Source: Lentisphaerota bacterium (lineage in GTDB: Bacteria > Verrucomicrobiota > Lentisphaeria > Victivallales > Victivallaceae). From it: a DNA stretch of 39,994 nt. The stretch is taken from positions 1 to 39,994 of the forward strand of contig SUWD01000025.1 of NCBI GenBank assembly GCA_015061685.1. Reading direction: 5' to 3'. Positions 7,521 to 15,373 of this stretch are shown here, one piece after another (within the stretch, counting starts at the first letter, position 1; each line of letters starts with the position of its first letter). The notes under the pieces are model-generated. The model saw nothing but the letters and a program-made list of their open reading frames with translations. It had not been told where the DNA came from and made no database searches. The translations under genes and the position numbers were made by a program.

Positions 7521-8842
7521 AAGTTTTTATCAAAACCTACGGCTGCCAGATGAATGAGAGGGATTCCGAAGCCATCGGGGCTCTTTTCGTCAAGGCAGGA
7601 CACACACTCTGCGACAGTGAATACGATGCCGATGTACTGCTTTTCAATACCTGCAGCGTCCGGGATGCCGCTGAAAGAAAAGCCAAAGGTAAAATCGGTT
7701 TCATGCGTAAGCTTAAATTGAAAAAACCTGATTTGATCATCGGAGTTACCGGATGTATGGCACAACGGCTTGGAGATCAACTGCTCGCCGAATTGCCTCA
7801 TCTGGATTTTGTCCTCGGCACAGGTCAGATACACAAAGCTTTGGAAACCACAGAAAAAATCGCTGCCGATCGCCGGAAAATTGCAGATACTGCCGTTGAT
7901 CCCGGAGAAATCGACATGCTTGGAGAACATGGGAAAAATTCCTGGAGTGCCCAGATCGCAATCACCCGCGGCTGCAACCGCTTCTGCAGTTACTGCATCG
8001 TCCCGTACGTAAGAGGCAGAGAAGTTTCCCGGTCGCAGGAGTCGATTTTATCCGAAGCACGTCAACTGGTCGATCAGGGAGTCAAAGAGATTCTTCTGCT
8101 GGGACAGAATGTTGCTGCTTACGGTCTGAATGGCGATATCCGTCCTCCGGCGGACGGGTTTTCCCCCTTTGCCGAATTGCTTGAAGCACTCAATAAGATT
8201 CCCGGACTTGCCCGCATCCGTTACACATCCCCCTATGTAAGTTATTTCAATGACCGGCTGATCTCGGCACTTGCCTCCTGCAAAAAGGTGTGTCACAACA
8301 TCCATTTGCCGCTGCAGTCAGGCTCTGACCGTATCCTTCAGGCGATGAACCGGCAGTACACCGCTCAAAGTTACCGGGAAAAGGTGGCTCAATTAAGAGC
8401 AGCTGTTCCGGATCTTACTTTTTCGACCGATGTGATCGTCGGCTTCCCCGGAGAGGAGGAGAGCGATTTTGCCCTCACCAGAGAACTGATGAATGAAGTC
8501 GGATTCGAACAGGCGTATATTTTCAAATATTCCCCCCGCCCCGGAGCGAAATCCGCTCTGTTGGCAGATACCGTCAGCGAGGAGGAAAAACTGCGTCGCA
8601 ACAACATCCTGCTGGATGATCTGGAAAAACGGATCTCCGCCAGACTTGCCGGATTGACCGGTACTGTGCAGGAAGTCCTGTGCGAAGGTGTCAGTGCAAG
8701 AAATGAGGCCAGGTGGACAGGAAGAACTGACACTAATTTCGTTGTCCACTTTGAACCAGATGACAAAGTGAAAACCGGTGATCTGCGGCAGGTGAAAATA
8801 ACCCGCAGCGGAAGTGTTTCTCTTTTTGGTGAACTTATTTGA
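7517..8842 (+). CDS. miaB: tRNA-2-methylthio-N6-dimethylallyladenosine synthase MiaB
   Basis: 441 residues, typical for MiaB. Radical-SAM methylthiotransferase that adds the 2-methylthio group to i6A37 of tRNAs. The N-terminal UPF0004 domain binds the auxiliary cluster through Cys10 (KTYGCQMN), Cys46 (FNTCSVRD) and Cys80 (VTGCMAQR). The radical-SAM CxxxCxxC is Cys153/157/160 (RGCNRFCSYCIVPYVRG). QSGSDRILQAMNR and a C-terminal TRAM domain (about 375-440) complete the family pattern. Start overlaps the proB stop by 4 bp. Confidence 0.96.
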   Translation: MKVFIKTYGCQMNERDSEAIGALFVKAGHTLCDSEYDADVLLFNTCSVRDAAERKAKGKIGFMRKLKLKKPDLIIGVTGCMAQRLGDQLLAELPHLDFVLGTGQIHKALETTEKIAADRRKIADTAVDPGEIDMLGEHGKNSWSAQIAITRGCNRFCSYCIVPYVRGREVSRSQESILSEARQLVDQGVKEILLLGQNVAAYGLNGDIRPPADGFSPFAELLEALNKIPGLARIRYTSPYVSYFNDRLISALASCKKVCHNIHLPLQSGSDRILQAMNRQYTAQSYREKVAQLRAAVPDLTFSTDVIVGFPGEEESDFALTRELMNEVGFEQAYIFKYSPRPGAKSALLADTVSEEEKLRRNNILLDDLEKRISARLAGLTGTVQEVLCEGVSARNEARWTGRTDTNFVVHFEPDDKVKTGDLRQVKITRSGSVSLFGELI

Positions 8843-8866
8843 AAATCATCCGGAAGAGAGTATAGT
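8839..8866 (+). promoter_or_regulatory. Candidate promoter of the rhomboid operon
   Basis: TTGAAA (8839-8844, overlapping the miaB stop), a 16-bp spacer and TATAGT (8861-8866) lie 37 bp before the rhomboid start. Confidence 0.5.
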
Positions 8867-8903
8867 TATTTCAGAAGAATTTTTTTAAGCGAAAGGCTTT
8901 TTT

Positions 8904-9782
8904 ATGGGATTGTATGACCGCAGTTATATGCGTAACGATCAGAATAAAACTCAGGGTATGAGCGGCAGACAGATGCTTATTTGCCTGATAATTCTGAATA
9001 TCGCCGCATTTTTTATTGTTCATGGCAAAATGTTTGATGCACTGGCTCTCACCGTCGGCAGAGGCGGCTTTAAGATCAGTTATTTGTGGCAGCTTTTCAC
9101 AGCCGGATTCCTGCATCAGGGATTTTCCCACATTCTTTTCAACATGTGGGGGTTGTATATATTCGGTTCTCTGGTTGCCCAGCACATTGACGGCAAAAAA
9201 ATGCTGATCCTTTATCTCATTGGAGCCGTATGCGGAAATCTTCTCTTTCTGCTGCTGACAGTCAATCCGGCGATACCCATCCGTCTGGTGGGAGCGTCCG
9301 GAGCAGTATGTGCCATGATGGCAGCTGCCGCCACGCTGGAACCTGACCGCCGCTTCATGGTTATATTCATGCCGTTCACTCCTATCAAAACGACGACACT
9401 GGTGATCTGTTACACCATAATGGAAATTCTCTTTGAATTATCCGGCCGCGACAGCGGAGTTGCCCATCTGGCTCATCTCGGCGGATTTGCCGGAGGTTAT
9501 CTTACCATGCTGATTCTTTTCGGCAGACGCCTGCCGTGGGATCCTTTCCGGGCTCTTTTCCGCAGGATCACCGGACAAAGCAGTTACCGCAGAGTGCAGA
9601 CACCGCCTCCGCCGCCGCCCAAGCCGCAGAATCAGGAAAAAACCTTTTCCGACGCCCGGGTCACCCAGAAGGAGTTGGACGATCTGTTGGATAAGCTCTC
9701 CAATCACGGCATAAACAGCCTTTCTGAATACGAACTTGACCGGCTCCGCCGTGCCCGCAAACAGATGCGGGGAGAGGAGTAA
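8904..9782 (+). CDS. Rhomboid-family intramembrane serine protease
   Basis: 292 residues. Six or so membrane helices between residues 22 and 208. Family motifs: FTAGFLHQGFSHILFNMWGLYIFG in and after TM2, GASGA with the nucleophile Ser132, and VAHLAHLGGFAGG with the catalytic His191. After the membrane core come a proline run (TPPPPPPKP, about 231-239) and a soluble helical tail (QKELDDLLDKLSNHGINSL) of the kind found at the C terminus of many rhomboids in environmental bacteria. Cleaves membrane-spanning substrates; targets unknown. The upstream AAAGG supports this start. Followed by queA after 6 bp. Confidence 0.93.
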   Translation: MGLYDRSYMRNDQNKTQGMSGRQMLICLIILNIAAFFIVHGKMFDALALTVGRGGFKISYLWQLFTAGFLHQGFSHILFNMWGLYIFGSLVAQHIDGKKMLILYLIGAVCGNLLFLLLTVNPAIPIRLVGASGAVCAMMAAAATLEPDRRFMVIFMPFTPIKTTTLVICYTIMEILFELSGRDSGVAHLAHLGGFAGGYLTMLILFGRRLPWDPFRALFRRITGQSSYRRVQTPPPPPPKPQNQEKTFSDARVTQKELDDLLDKLSNHGINSLSEYELDRLRRARKQMRGEE

Positions 9783-9788
9783 CATCCC

Positions 9789-10853
9789 ATGCTTGCAACC
9801 AAACTTTTTGATTATGACCTGCCGGAAAAATTCATCGCCCGCTACCCTGCCCCGACCCGGGACGGTTCGCGGATGATGGTCGTTGACCGGGAAACCGGGG
9901 ATATTGAGATCCATCCGTTTGCTGATATTCTGAATTTCCTCAACCCCGGGGACGCTCTGATCTGCAACAATACCAAAGTCCTCCGCGGCAGGATGTTCGC
10001 CAAAAAAGAGGGCAGAGACGATGGAGCCGCCTTTGAGATACTTCTGCTGGAACCGGCTTCCGGTGAGCAAAATGAGTGGAATTGTATGCTGAAACCCGGC
10101 AAAAGAGCCAAAGAAGGCACTTGGGCGGTTTTGCAATATCCCGACGGCAGAATCAATCCGGATGGAGAAAAATTCACCGTCCTCGGCCGCAATGAAGATG
10201 ATACTTTCCGCATCCGTTTTTCCACGGATGATATCTCCTCTCTGGAGGAGCGTTACGGACACATCCCGTTGCCGCCCTATCTCCACCGGGAAGCGGAAGC
10301 CGATGATTCAGAACGTTACCAGACAGTTTATGCTACTGTCAAAGGAGCAGTCGCCGCACCGACCGCCGGATTGCACTTCACTCCGGAAATTCTGGATGCC
10401 GCCAGAAAAAAAGGGGTGCATATCGGAGAATTGACTCTCCACGTCGGAGCGGGAACATTCAAGCCGGTTTCCAGCGAGTATGCAGAAACCCACCAGATGC
10501 ACTATGAGGATTTCGTACTGCCGGAAAATACTGCTTCACTGATAAATCAAACCAGAAAAAACGGCGGCAAAGTCCTCGCCATCGGAACCACCACCGTCAG
10601 AGTTCTGGAAAGCTGTTGCGATGAGAATGGTTTCGCCGTCGCTCAAAGCGGCAGAACCAATATTTTTCTCTACCCGCCCCGGAAACCCAAAGGGGAAGAT
10701 ATGCTGCTGACCAATTTCCATCTGCCGTGCAGTACACTGCTGATGCTGGTAAGCTGCTTCGCCGGCCGGGAGAAAATTTTAGCGGCATACGAAAGAGCCA
10801 AAGCGGAAAATATGCGTTTTTACAGCTACGGGGACTGTATGCTGCTGAAATAA
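9789..10853 (+). CDS. queA: S-adenosylmethionine:tRNA ribosyltransferase-isomerase
   Basis: 354 residues, normal length. Transfers and isomerises the ribosyl part of SAM onto preQ1 at tRNA position 34, giving epoxyqueuosine. Conserved segments: YDLPEKFIARYPAPTRDGSRM at the N terminus, NNTKVLRGRM, GHIPLPPYLHR, AAPTAGLHFT, LTLHVGAGTFKPV and GTTTVRVLE. The ribosome-binding site GGAGAGGAG lies in the last codons of the rhomboid gene, so the two are coupled. Confidence 0.96.
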   Translation: MLATKLFDYDLPEKFIARYPAPTRDGSRMMVVDRETGDIEIHPFADILNFLNPGDALICNNTKVLRGRMFAKKEGRDDGAAFEILLLEPASGEQNEWNCMLKPGKRAKEGTWAVLQYPDGRINPDGEKFTVLGRNEDDTFRIRFSTDDISSLEERYGHIPLPPYLHREAEADDSERYQTVYATVKGAVAAPTAGLHFTPEILDAARKKGVHIGELTLHVGAGTFKPVSSEYAETHQMHYEDFVLPENTASLINQTRKNGGKVLAIGTTTVRVLESCCDENGFAVAQSGRTNIFLYPPRKPKGEDMLLTNFHLPCSTLLMLVSCFAGREKILAAYERAKAENMRFYSYGDCMLLK

Positions 10854-10864
10854 GGAGACAAGCG

Positions 10865-11494
10865 ATGTTCATTTCCCTGCTTTTCAAAGATCCCAGAACA
10901 TTTGCCACGATACTTTTACTGGTGATTTTCTCGGTCTGTTCCCATGAATTCATGCATGCATGGATCGCCTTGAAAATGGGAGATTCCACAGCCGCTGACC
11001 GGGGATACCTGACTATGAATCCATTCCGGCACATGGGGATTTTTTCGCTGGTGATGCTCATTTTTCTGGGAGTAACCTGGGGACAGGTACCGGTCAATCC
11101 GTCTAATCTGCCCACCCGGAAAAAACGTATTGCCGTCGCTCTTGCCGGGGTAAGTACCAATGCGGCATTGGCAATTATTTTTACTTTTTTGGGTTTTCTG
11201 GTCATATCATTATCCCCGGAAAATATTTTTGCCGCCCGGATGCTGCTTTACGGAGCGATCCTCAATATCGTTCTGCTGGTGATAAATCTGCTGCCGGTGC
11301 CGGGATTTGACGGCTACCGGGTCTTGATCGAATTTCTCAAATTCAACAACCGCAAATCAAGAGAAAGTGCCAATATCATCTTTTTCGTCATAATGCTGAC
11401 ATTATTCTTTTTCATTGATAAAATTTTTGCCGCCGCCGAAACCCTGATCGGTTTCATGCTACGGTTGCTGATTTCCATACGGGGCAGTTTATGA
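10865..11494 (+). CDS. Site-2-protease-like membrane metalloprotease (M50)
   Basis: 209 residues from ATG 10865 with AAGGAGA upstream; a longer frame beginning inside queA is not the gene. About five membrane helices. Zinc-binding HEFMH (His27, Glu28, His31) in TM1 and the third ligand in NLLPVPGFDG (Asp149) in a later helix define the small, PDZ-less S2P branch. Such proteases cut transmembrane regulators, but the substrates of this branch are mostly unknown. Lies 11 bp after queA and overlaps the NUDIX gene by 4 bp (ATGA). Confidence 0.92.
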   Translation: MFISLLFKDPRTFATILLLVIFSVCSHEFMHAWIALKMGDSTAADRGYLTMNPFRHMGIFSLVMLIFLGVTWGQVPVNPSNLPTRKKRIAVALAGVSTNAALAIIFTFLGFLVISLSPENIFAARMLLYGAILNIVLLVINLLPVPGFDGYRVLIEFLKFNNRKSRESANIIFFVIMLTLFFFIDKIFAAAETLIGFMLRLLISIRGSL

Positions 11495-11859
11495 TCGATG
11501 TGGCAGCAGCAGTGATTATTGAAAACGGCAAAGTTTTTCTTGCCAGCCGTCCGGCGGACAAACCGCCTGCCGGATGGGAATTTCCCGGCGGAAAAATCGA
11601 ACCCGGCGAAAGTGCTTTTGAAGCATTGAAACGGGAATTGCTTGAGGAACTCAACTGGCAGATAGAGCCGCTTGAGACACTGTATGTACTTAAACGCGAT
11701 AATTTGACGATATCTTTCATAAGTGCCCGCAGGATTCCCGGTTCTGAACCGTCTGCCTGCGAGAATCAAAGCTTCCGCTGGGTCGAATTGACCCCGCAAG
11801 CTCCGGCGGATATTTTGGAAAATGATATCGAATTTTGGCATTTTCTCATAAAAAAATAA
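11491..11859 (+). CDS. NUDIX hydrolase, MutT-like (8-oxo-dGTP diphosphatase type)
   Basis: 122 residues, MutT size. The Nudix box is at residues 34-56: GGKIEPGE, then KRELLEEL, matching G-x5-E-x7-REU-x-EE-x-G-U except that the last Gly is Asn55. SRPADKPPAGWEFPGG and the FRWVEL strand near the C terminus are MutT-like, which favours hydrolysis of oxidised nucleotides. A different nucleoside diphosphate substrate is possible. Start overlaps the M50 stop by 4 bp; last gene of that operon. Confidence 0.88.
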   Translation: MIDVAAAVIIENGKVFLASRPADKPPAGWEFPGGKIEPGESAFEALKRELLEELNWQIEPLETLYVLKRDNLTISFISARRIPGSEPSACENQSFRWVELTPQAPADILENDIEFWHFLIKK

Positions 11860-11890
11860 AATAAATCACTCCTGTTCATCGTTATAAAAG

Positions 11891-12514
11891 ATGAAAAGAC
11901 CAGTTGTAATGAATAAAAATATGGCAAGTACAAATGACTGCGGCAACGTTGACGATGCATCTTTGATCCGGGCTTACGCCAAAGGTGATGAAAAAGCATT
12001 TGAAACGCTTTATTACCGTTACCGTAAGCAGCTGTACGGATATTTGAATAACCTTGCCGGTAACAACAGTGCGGAAGTTGATGAGGTTTTTGCAGAAACA
12101 TGGTTGAGAGTGATTGAAAAACTGCCGAAGTATCAGGATTCGGGCAAATTCAGTGCGTGGCTCTACCGGATATCCAGAAATATATTCATAGACCGTCTGA
12201 GACACAACAAGCCGGATAAATTTGTAACGATCGATGCAGATGATTCCGCAGAATTGGCAGAGACAACAGCTTTTTCCCCGGATAGAGAATTGGGTTCCGG
12301 AGAGATCGGTAAGGCTATTGCATCAGCACTGGATAAACTGCAGCCGGAACAACGGGAAGTTTTTCTGCTCCGGGAAGAGGCGGAGCTTTCATTCAAAGAG
12401 ATAGCAGAGATACAAAGCTGTTCACTGGGAACAGTTTTAAGCAGAATGCGTTACGCACTGAAACGGTTAAGGATGATTTTAAGAAATATTGATTCAGGAG
12501 GTTTGCTCAAATGA
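11891..12514 (+). CDS. RNA polymerase sigma factor, ECF type
   Basis: 207 residues. Sigma region 2 spans about 25-100 (LIRAYAKGDEKAFETLYYRY, then FSAWLYRISRNIFIDRLR for promoter melting and -10 contacts). Region 4 spans about 142-197 (LDKLQPEQREVFLLREEAELSFKEIAEI, then a recognition helix LGTVLSRMRYALKRL). Regions 1 and 3 are absent, as in ECF factors. In-frame ATGs at 11909 and 11927 are alternative starts; none has a clear ribosome site. The next gene overlaps by 4 bp, the typical arrangement with an anti-sigma factor. Confidence 0.92.
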   Translation: MKRPVVMNKNMASTNDCGNVDDASLIRAYAKGDEKAFETLYYRYRKQLYGYLNNLAGNNSAEVDEVFAETWLRVIEKLPKYQDSGKFSAWLYRISRNIFIDRLRHNKPDKFVTIDADDSAELAETTAFSPDRELGSGEIGKAIASALDKLQPEQREVFLLREEAELSFKEIAEIQSCSLGTVLSRMRYALKRLRMILRNIDSGGLLK

Positions 12515-12939
12515 AAAAATTTTTACGGATCAAATTGCCGGGATCGGCAAAAGAAGTTCCGGCAGAGCTTGATGCAGTGATCCTTTCTGCCGCAGCGATG
12601 CGGGCAAAAGCCAACCGCCGGAAAAGAATGTTTTTCCGGGTTGCTTTCCCCGGGGCAGCTGTCGGTTCAGCAGCGGCCGCCGCAGTGGTCATGGCTATGC
12701 TGCCGTCAACAGCTCCGGTCGTAAATCCGGCGGTCAAGCCGTCAATGATCCAAACTATCGGTCAGAATAAGTCTGTCAGTAACGCAGTCCCGGCGATTGT
12801 TCCCCCGGCACACCAGACGGTGCTCAACCCTGCCCCCGACATGCTCTCTCTTGCCGATACCAGCAGTTTGGAGCAGGAATGCTATAACTTGTCGATCATG
12901 TCAGACTTCACTCTGGAAAATGACGTTTTCACCATATAA
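12511..12939 (+). CDS. Short single-pass membrane protein, possible anti-sigma factor
   Basis: 142 residues, no recognised domain. A short charged cytoplasmic part (1-40, MKKFLRIKLPGSAKEVP, KANRRKR) is followed by one Ala/Val-rich membrane segment (about 43-66) and a Pro-rich exported tail. The four-base ATGA overlap with the sigma gene, the single-pass topology and the size suggest an anti-sigma factor or partner. The cytoplasmic part is short and lacks the His-x3-Cys-x2-Cys zinc motif of ZAS anti-sigmas, so the assignment is from context only. Confidence 0.6.
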   Translation: MKKFLRIKLPGSAKEVPAELDAVILSAAAMRAKANRRKRMFFRVAFPGAAVGSAAAAAVVMAMLPSTAPVVNPAVKPSMIQTIGQNKSVSNAVPAIVPPAHQTVLNPAPDMLSLADTSSLEQECYNLSIMSDFTLENDVFTI

Positions 12940-12953
12940 AAGGTTTTAGCTAA

Positions 12954-13703
12954 ATGAAAAAACTTGGGATCAACATCGCGTTTCCGACTTTGCTGACAAT
13001 ACTGTTTTTCTGCGGTTGTTTTGAATATCATGTGGAAATAGCAGACCCGAATCAGCAAATGGTTATGATTGGAAGCGGGGAAAATGCAGTTATTCTGCCG
13101 CAGGCAAGTCCCGACCCCCGAAAGAATAACAAGGTACCTGAAACAGTTGCACAATCTCCGGCAAAAAAGACCGTCCCGGAAGTAAAAGAAGATATTGCAG
13201 CAGCAAAAACAGAGGAAAATACTCCGGAAAAAATTCAGGCTCCTCCGGTTGATGCCAGGCAAAAAGTAAAATCTCAACCGGCAGATGATGATAAAAAATT
13301 CCGCAGGGGCCCGTGGATGTGGAGAGCCTTTTCCCGCCTGCCGAAAGAAGAACAGCAGAAACTTTTGAAACTGCAGCGCAGTGATCCGGAGCGTTACCGG
13401 GAGATAATACTGGCAAAGGCCAATGAATTATATGCTCTGGAAGAGGCAAAAAAAGATGTCATTGACAAGTTGGCAGCCCGTTATCAGGCAGCAACATCCG
13501 CTGAAGAAAAGAAAGCTTTGTCCGGAGAATTACGTCTCAAGCTGAAAGAAGACTTCCAGCAGAAACTGGCAGATACCCGGGGTGATATCGAATCATACAA
13601 GCGGCGGACGATCCAGTTGGAAGCTGAATTGCAGAAACGGGAACAAAACTGTGATGCGATCATTGACGCTTTACTTGAGAGCAAATTGAAAGAGAAGAAA
13701 TAA
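12954..13703 (+). CDS. Helical lipoprotein downstream of the sigma factor
   Basis: 249 residues. The N-terminal hydrophobic stretch ends in LFFCGCF, a rough lipobox with Cys22 (or Cys20) as candidate lipid site. A disordered Pro/Lys/Glu region (about 45-110) follows, then a long charged helical domain (about 118-249, WRAFSRLPKEEQQKLLKLQR onwards) with coiled-coil character. The layout recalls Spy/CpxP-like periplasmic proteins, but no LTxxQ motif is seen. Only 14 bp after the previous gene; probably the regulated output or sensor of the sigma system. Confidence 0.7.
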   Translation: MKKLGINIAFPTLLTILFFCGCFEYHVEIADPNQQMVMIGSGENAVILPQASPDPRKNNKVPETVAQSPAKKTVPEVKEDIAAAKTEENTPEKIQAPPVDARQKVKSQPADDDKKFRRGPWMWRAFSRLPKEEQQKLLKLQRSDPERYREIILAKANELYALEEAKKDVIDKLAARYQAATSAEEKKALSGELRLKLKEDFQQKLADTRGDIESYKRRTIQLEAELQKREQNCDAIIDALLESKLKEKK

Positions 13704-13770
13704 TTCCGGCAAATTTTCAATCAACTGCATAAAAAAACGGATATTTTTCACATTCCATCCACAAAACAGC

Positions 13771-13798
13771 TTGAAAATTTTTCAATCCGGTATATATT
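13771..13798 (+). promoter_or_regulatory. Promoter of tRNA-Ala
   Basis: TTGAAA (13771-13776), a 16-bp spacer and TATATT (13793-13798), 19 bp before the mature tRNA 5' end. Confidence 0.65.
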
Positions 13799-13817
13799 AA
13801 GAGAGTAACAAAATTAT

Positions 13818-13894
13818 GGGGCAGTAGCTCAGTTGGCTAGAGCATCACACTGGCAGTGTGAGGGTCGAGAGTTCGAGTCTCTTCTGCTCCACCA
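13818..13894 (+). tRNA. tRNA-Ala, anticodon GGC
   Basis: 77 nt including the encoded CCA. Cloverleaf: acceptor GGGGCAG/CTGCTCC with the G3:U70 pair that is the alanine identity element, D-arm GCTC/GAGC, anticodon stem TCACA/TGTGA with loop CTGGCAG (GGC at the anticodon), T-arm with TTCGAGT loop, discriminator A. The 3' CCA overlaps one arm of an inverted repeat (13893-13902) that belongs to the adjacent repeat element. Confidence 0.97.
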
Positions 13895-13907
13895 TCCTTC
13901 GCTAAAG

Positions 13908-13952
13908 CTACGGATGGCAAGCCGTAAGGTTTGCTATCCGTAGATTTTTTTT
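13908..13952 (+). terminator. Strong intrinsic terminator after tRNA-Ala
   Basis: A 16-bp stem (13908-13923 with 13928-13943, two G-U pairs, otherwise perfect), a GTAA tetraloop and a run of eight T (13945-13952). Unusually long for a tRNA terminator; it may be part of the repeat element inserted here. Confidence 0.85.
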
Positions 13953-13994
13953 GCTTGCAAAAATAAGCGGAGTGCAACGAAGCGGGCGAAGGAT

Positions 13995-14025
13995 GCCCTC
14001 CATAGCTCGCAGAGCGACGGAGGAC
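13995..14025 (+). repeat. 31-nt hairpin unit a
   Basis: Outer stem GCCCTCC with GGAGGAC (one mismatch), symmetric internal loop ATA/GAC, inner stem GCTC/GAGC, loop GCA. Sister units at 14086-14116 and 15374-15404 have GCAC/GTGC in the inner stem, so base pairing is kept despite changes on both arms. Confidence 0.8.
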
Positions 14026-14085
14026 AACCGCGCAAAGACTTCATAAAAGTAAAAGGCACAAAAACTGCTTCGCAGGGAAAATCAT

Positions 14086-14116
14086 GCCCTCCATAGCACA
14101 AAGTGCGACGGAGGGC
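14086..14116 (+). repeat. 31-nt hairpin unit b
   Basis: Outer stem GCCCTCC/GGAGGGC perfect, internal loop ATA/GAC, inner stem GCAC/GTGC, loop AAA. Identical to unit c at 15374-15404. Lies 25 bp before the copy 1 nuclease start. Confidence 0.85.
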
Positions 14117-14140
14117 TAACGGCAGAGAATTGGAGATCGA

Positions 14141-14380
14141 ATGTTCTATACTTACATTTTACGCAGTCTTTCCCAGCCGGAACAGCGTTATATCGGCAGT
14201 ACAGCAGATTTAAAATCCCGCCTTGCCAAACACAATGAAGGTGAAGTTCCTCACACCTCAAAGTTCAAACCATGGAAAGTTGAATCATATTTCGCCTTTG
14301 AAACCAAAGAAAAGGCAACCTCTTTTGAAGCCTATCTTAAAACCGGTTCCGGACATGCTTTCGCCAAACGGCATTTCTGA
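14141..14380 (+). CDS. Small GIY-YIG (URI-like) nuclease domain protein, copy 1
   Basis: 79 residues, a stand-alone GIY-YIG domain. MFYTYILRS holds the first motif (Tyr5 stands for the Tyr of GIY), RYIGST the YIG motif, then DLKSRLAKHN with the conserved Arg, and FEAYLK with the metal-binding Glu; it ends AFAKRHF. All expected catalytic residues are present. GGAGA precedes the ATG. Known relatives are UvrC-N/URI-type nucleases; stand-alone copies like this are often multicopy and of unknown role. Related copy at 15440-15679 (60 of 79 residues identical) and a 3' remnant at 17672-17710. Confidence 0.92.
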   Translation: MFYTYILRSLSQPEQRYIGSTADLKSRLAKHNEGEVPHTSKFKPWKVESYFAFETKEKATSFEAYLKTGSGHAFAKRHF

Positions 14381-14409
14381 AAAAACTGTCAAAAAAACAC
14401 ATTCACCAC

Positions 14410-14438
14410 TTGTAAACGCTGGCGATTAATGTTATATT
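14410..14438 (+). promoter_or_regulatory. Promoter P1 (TTGTAA-17-TATATT)
   Basis: TTGTAA 14410-14415 and TATATT 14433-14438, spacer 17, before the gene at 14475. The -35 box runs on into ACGCT, as at 17738 and 20845. Confidence 0.65.
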
Positions 14439-14474
14439 CACCATAATGAATTCGATTTGAACATGGAGAAACGT

Positions 14475-15113
14475 ATGAAGAAATATATCGTTGCAATATT
14501 ATCTCTCTGCTTTTCAATACTGTATGCCGGAGAAGCTGATCCGCAATTTTTTGTATTTACCATAAAAAATCGCATCTTGACAGGGAAACAGTTTGAATCT
14601 GCAAGAACACCTGTTGTCAAAAGTTCACTGCAAAAAGATATATTTATTGTCGATATTACAGCAGAGTTCCTCGGCAAAGAGAGTATAAATCTTCCGATTC
14701 CGCTGCAAGCAGAAAAATTGAAATTATTTGATTGCGTTTTTGATTTACCTCCCTCTGATGTTACGGTATATATACAAACTTTTCCGCTTGTGGAAATCAG
14801 TAAGCCATGGTATCATTTCAGCAAAAATGAAAGTCTATGTGCATTACTGTTGATTTATTTTGATCAACCCCAAAGTGAGTTTCATGCTCAATTGGTTTAC
14901 CGCGGGAAATCCGGAAAAGAGATTTGGACAAACTCCAAACGCTTTAATTGTAAAATATCTCCGGAAAAACAAATCATATGTAACGATAAAAGTTGTAATA
15001 TATTCTTCATCAAAGAAGGAGATTTATATATAAATTTGGAAACAACAGGCAAATACTATAAATATCTGAAAAAATCAACTTTCTGCATATCTTTGCCTTT
15101 CAAATTCAAATAA
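14475..15113 (+). CDS. Predicted secreted protein, unknown
   Basis: 212 residues from ATG 14475 (GGAGA six bases upstream; earlier in-frame starts lie on the leader). Signal peptide MKKYIVAILSLCFSILYAGEA with a likely cut after Ala18. The mature part looks beta-rich, with several Phe/Tyr-alternating strands and four Cys in its second half. No family recognised. AT-rich compared with the 6-11 kb core. It lies between the two GIY-YIG copies and is followed directly by repeat R1. Confidence 0.75.
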   Translation: MKKYIVAILSLCFSILYAGEADPQFFVFTIKNRILTGKQFESARTPVVKSSLQKDIFIVDITAEFLGKESINLPIPLQAEKLKLFDCVFDLPPSDVTVYIQTFPLVEISKPWYHFSKNESLCALLLIYFDQPQSEFHAQLVYRGKSGKEIWTNSKRFNCKISPEKQIICNDKSCNIFFIKEGDLYINLETTGKYYKYLKKSTFCISLPFKFK

Positions 15114-15184
15114 CGAACTTTTGACAGGGCAAGTCCTCAACGTTACTTTTTAATGACTTTTGCTTTCCTGATACTTTTTTCGCA
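15114..15184 (+). repeat. Repeat R1 (direct repeat of 17601-17670)
   Basis: Begins one base after the stop at 15113. About 71 bp, roughly three-quarters identical to 17601-17670; both begin CGAACTTTTG and end ACTTTTTTCGCA. The rest of the 326-bp gap to 15440 holds a further CGAACTTTT (15221-15229), a CTCCACCAT 9-mer (15288-15296) equal to the tRNA 3' end, and the 66-nt block. I see no gene in it. Confidence 0.75.
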
Positions 15185-15373
15185 ATTTTTTGACTCTCTA
15201 TCATATCAGGTATTGCGACAACGAACTTTTCTATTGTTTGAACGTAAAAAATCGCAGTGAGAAAAGTTTGCCGCAAAGTTGCACCACCTCCACCATGATT
15301 TTCCAAGCCGCTTTTCAAGCTGCTTTTTTTGTGCCTTGAAAAGGCACAAAAACTGCTTCGCAGGAAAAATCAT

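Larger units (their letters stand above)
13893..14380 (+). mobile_element. GIY-YIG/hairpin repeat element, copy 1
   Basis: Proposed element between the tRNA 3' end and the end of the small GIY-YIG gene. It holds a 10-bp inverted repeat CATCCTTCGC (13893-13902) / GCGAAGGATG (13986-13995), two 31-nt hairpin units (13995-14025 and 14086-14116), a 66-nt block (14051-14116) repeated 65/66 at 15339-15404, and the nuclease gene 14141-14380. The limits are inferred from repeats, not from target-site duplications, which I cannot see. Small GIY-YIG genes of this type are common in PVC bacteria; their mobility is inference here. Confidence 0.5.

Noticed and set aside
9438..10286. 282-codon minus-strand frame across rhomboid and queA
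   Set aside because: Lies opposite two well supported genes and shows no family features.
15288..15296. CTCCACCAT as a tRNA 3'-end attachment site
   Set aside because: Nine bases could be chance and no other tRNA sequence is present; kept only as a supporting remark for the element.
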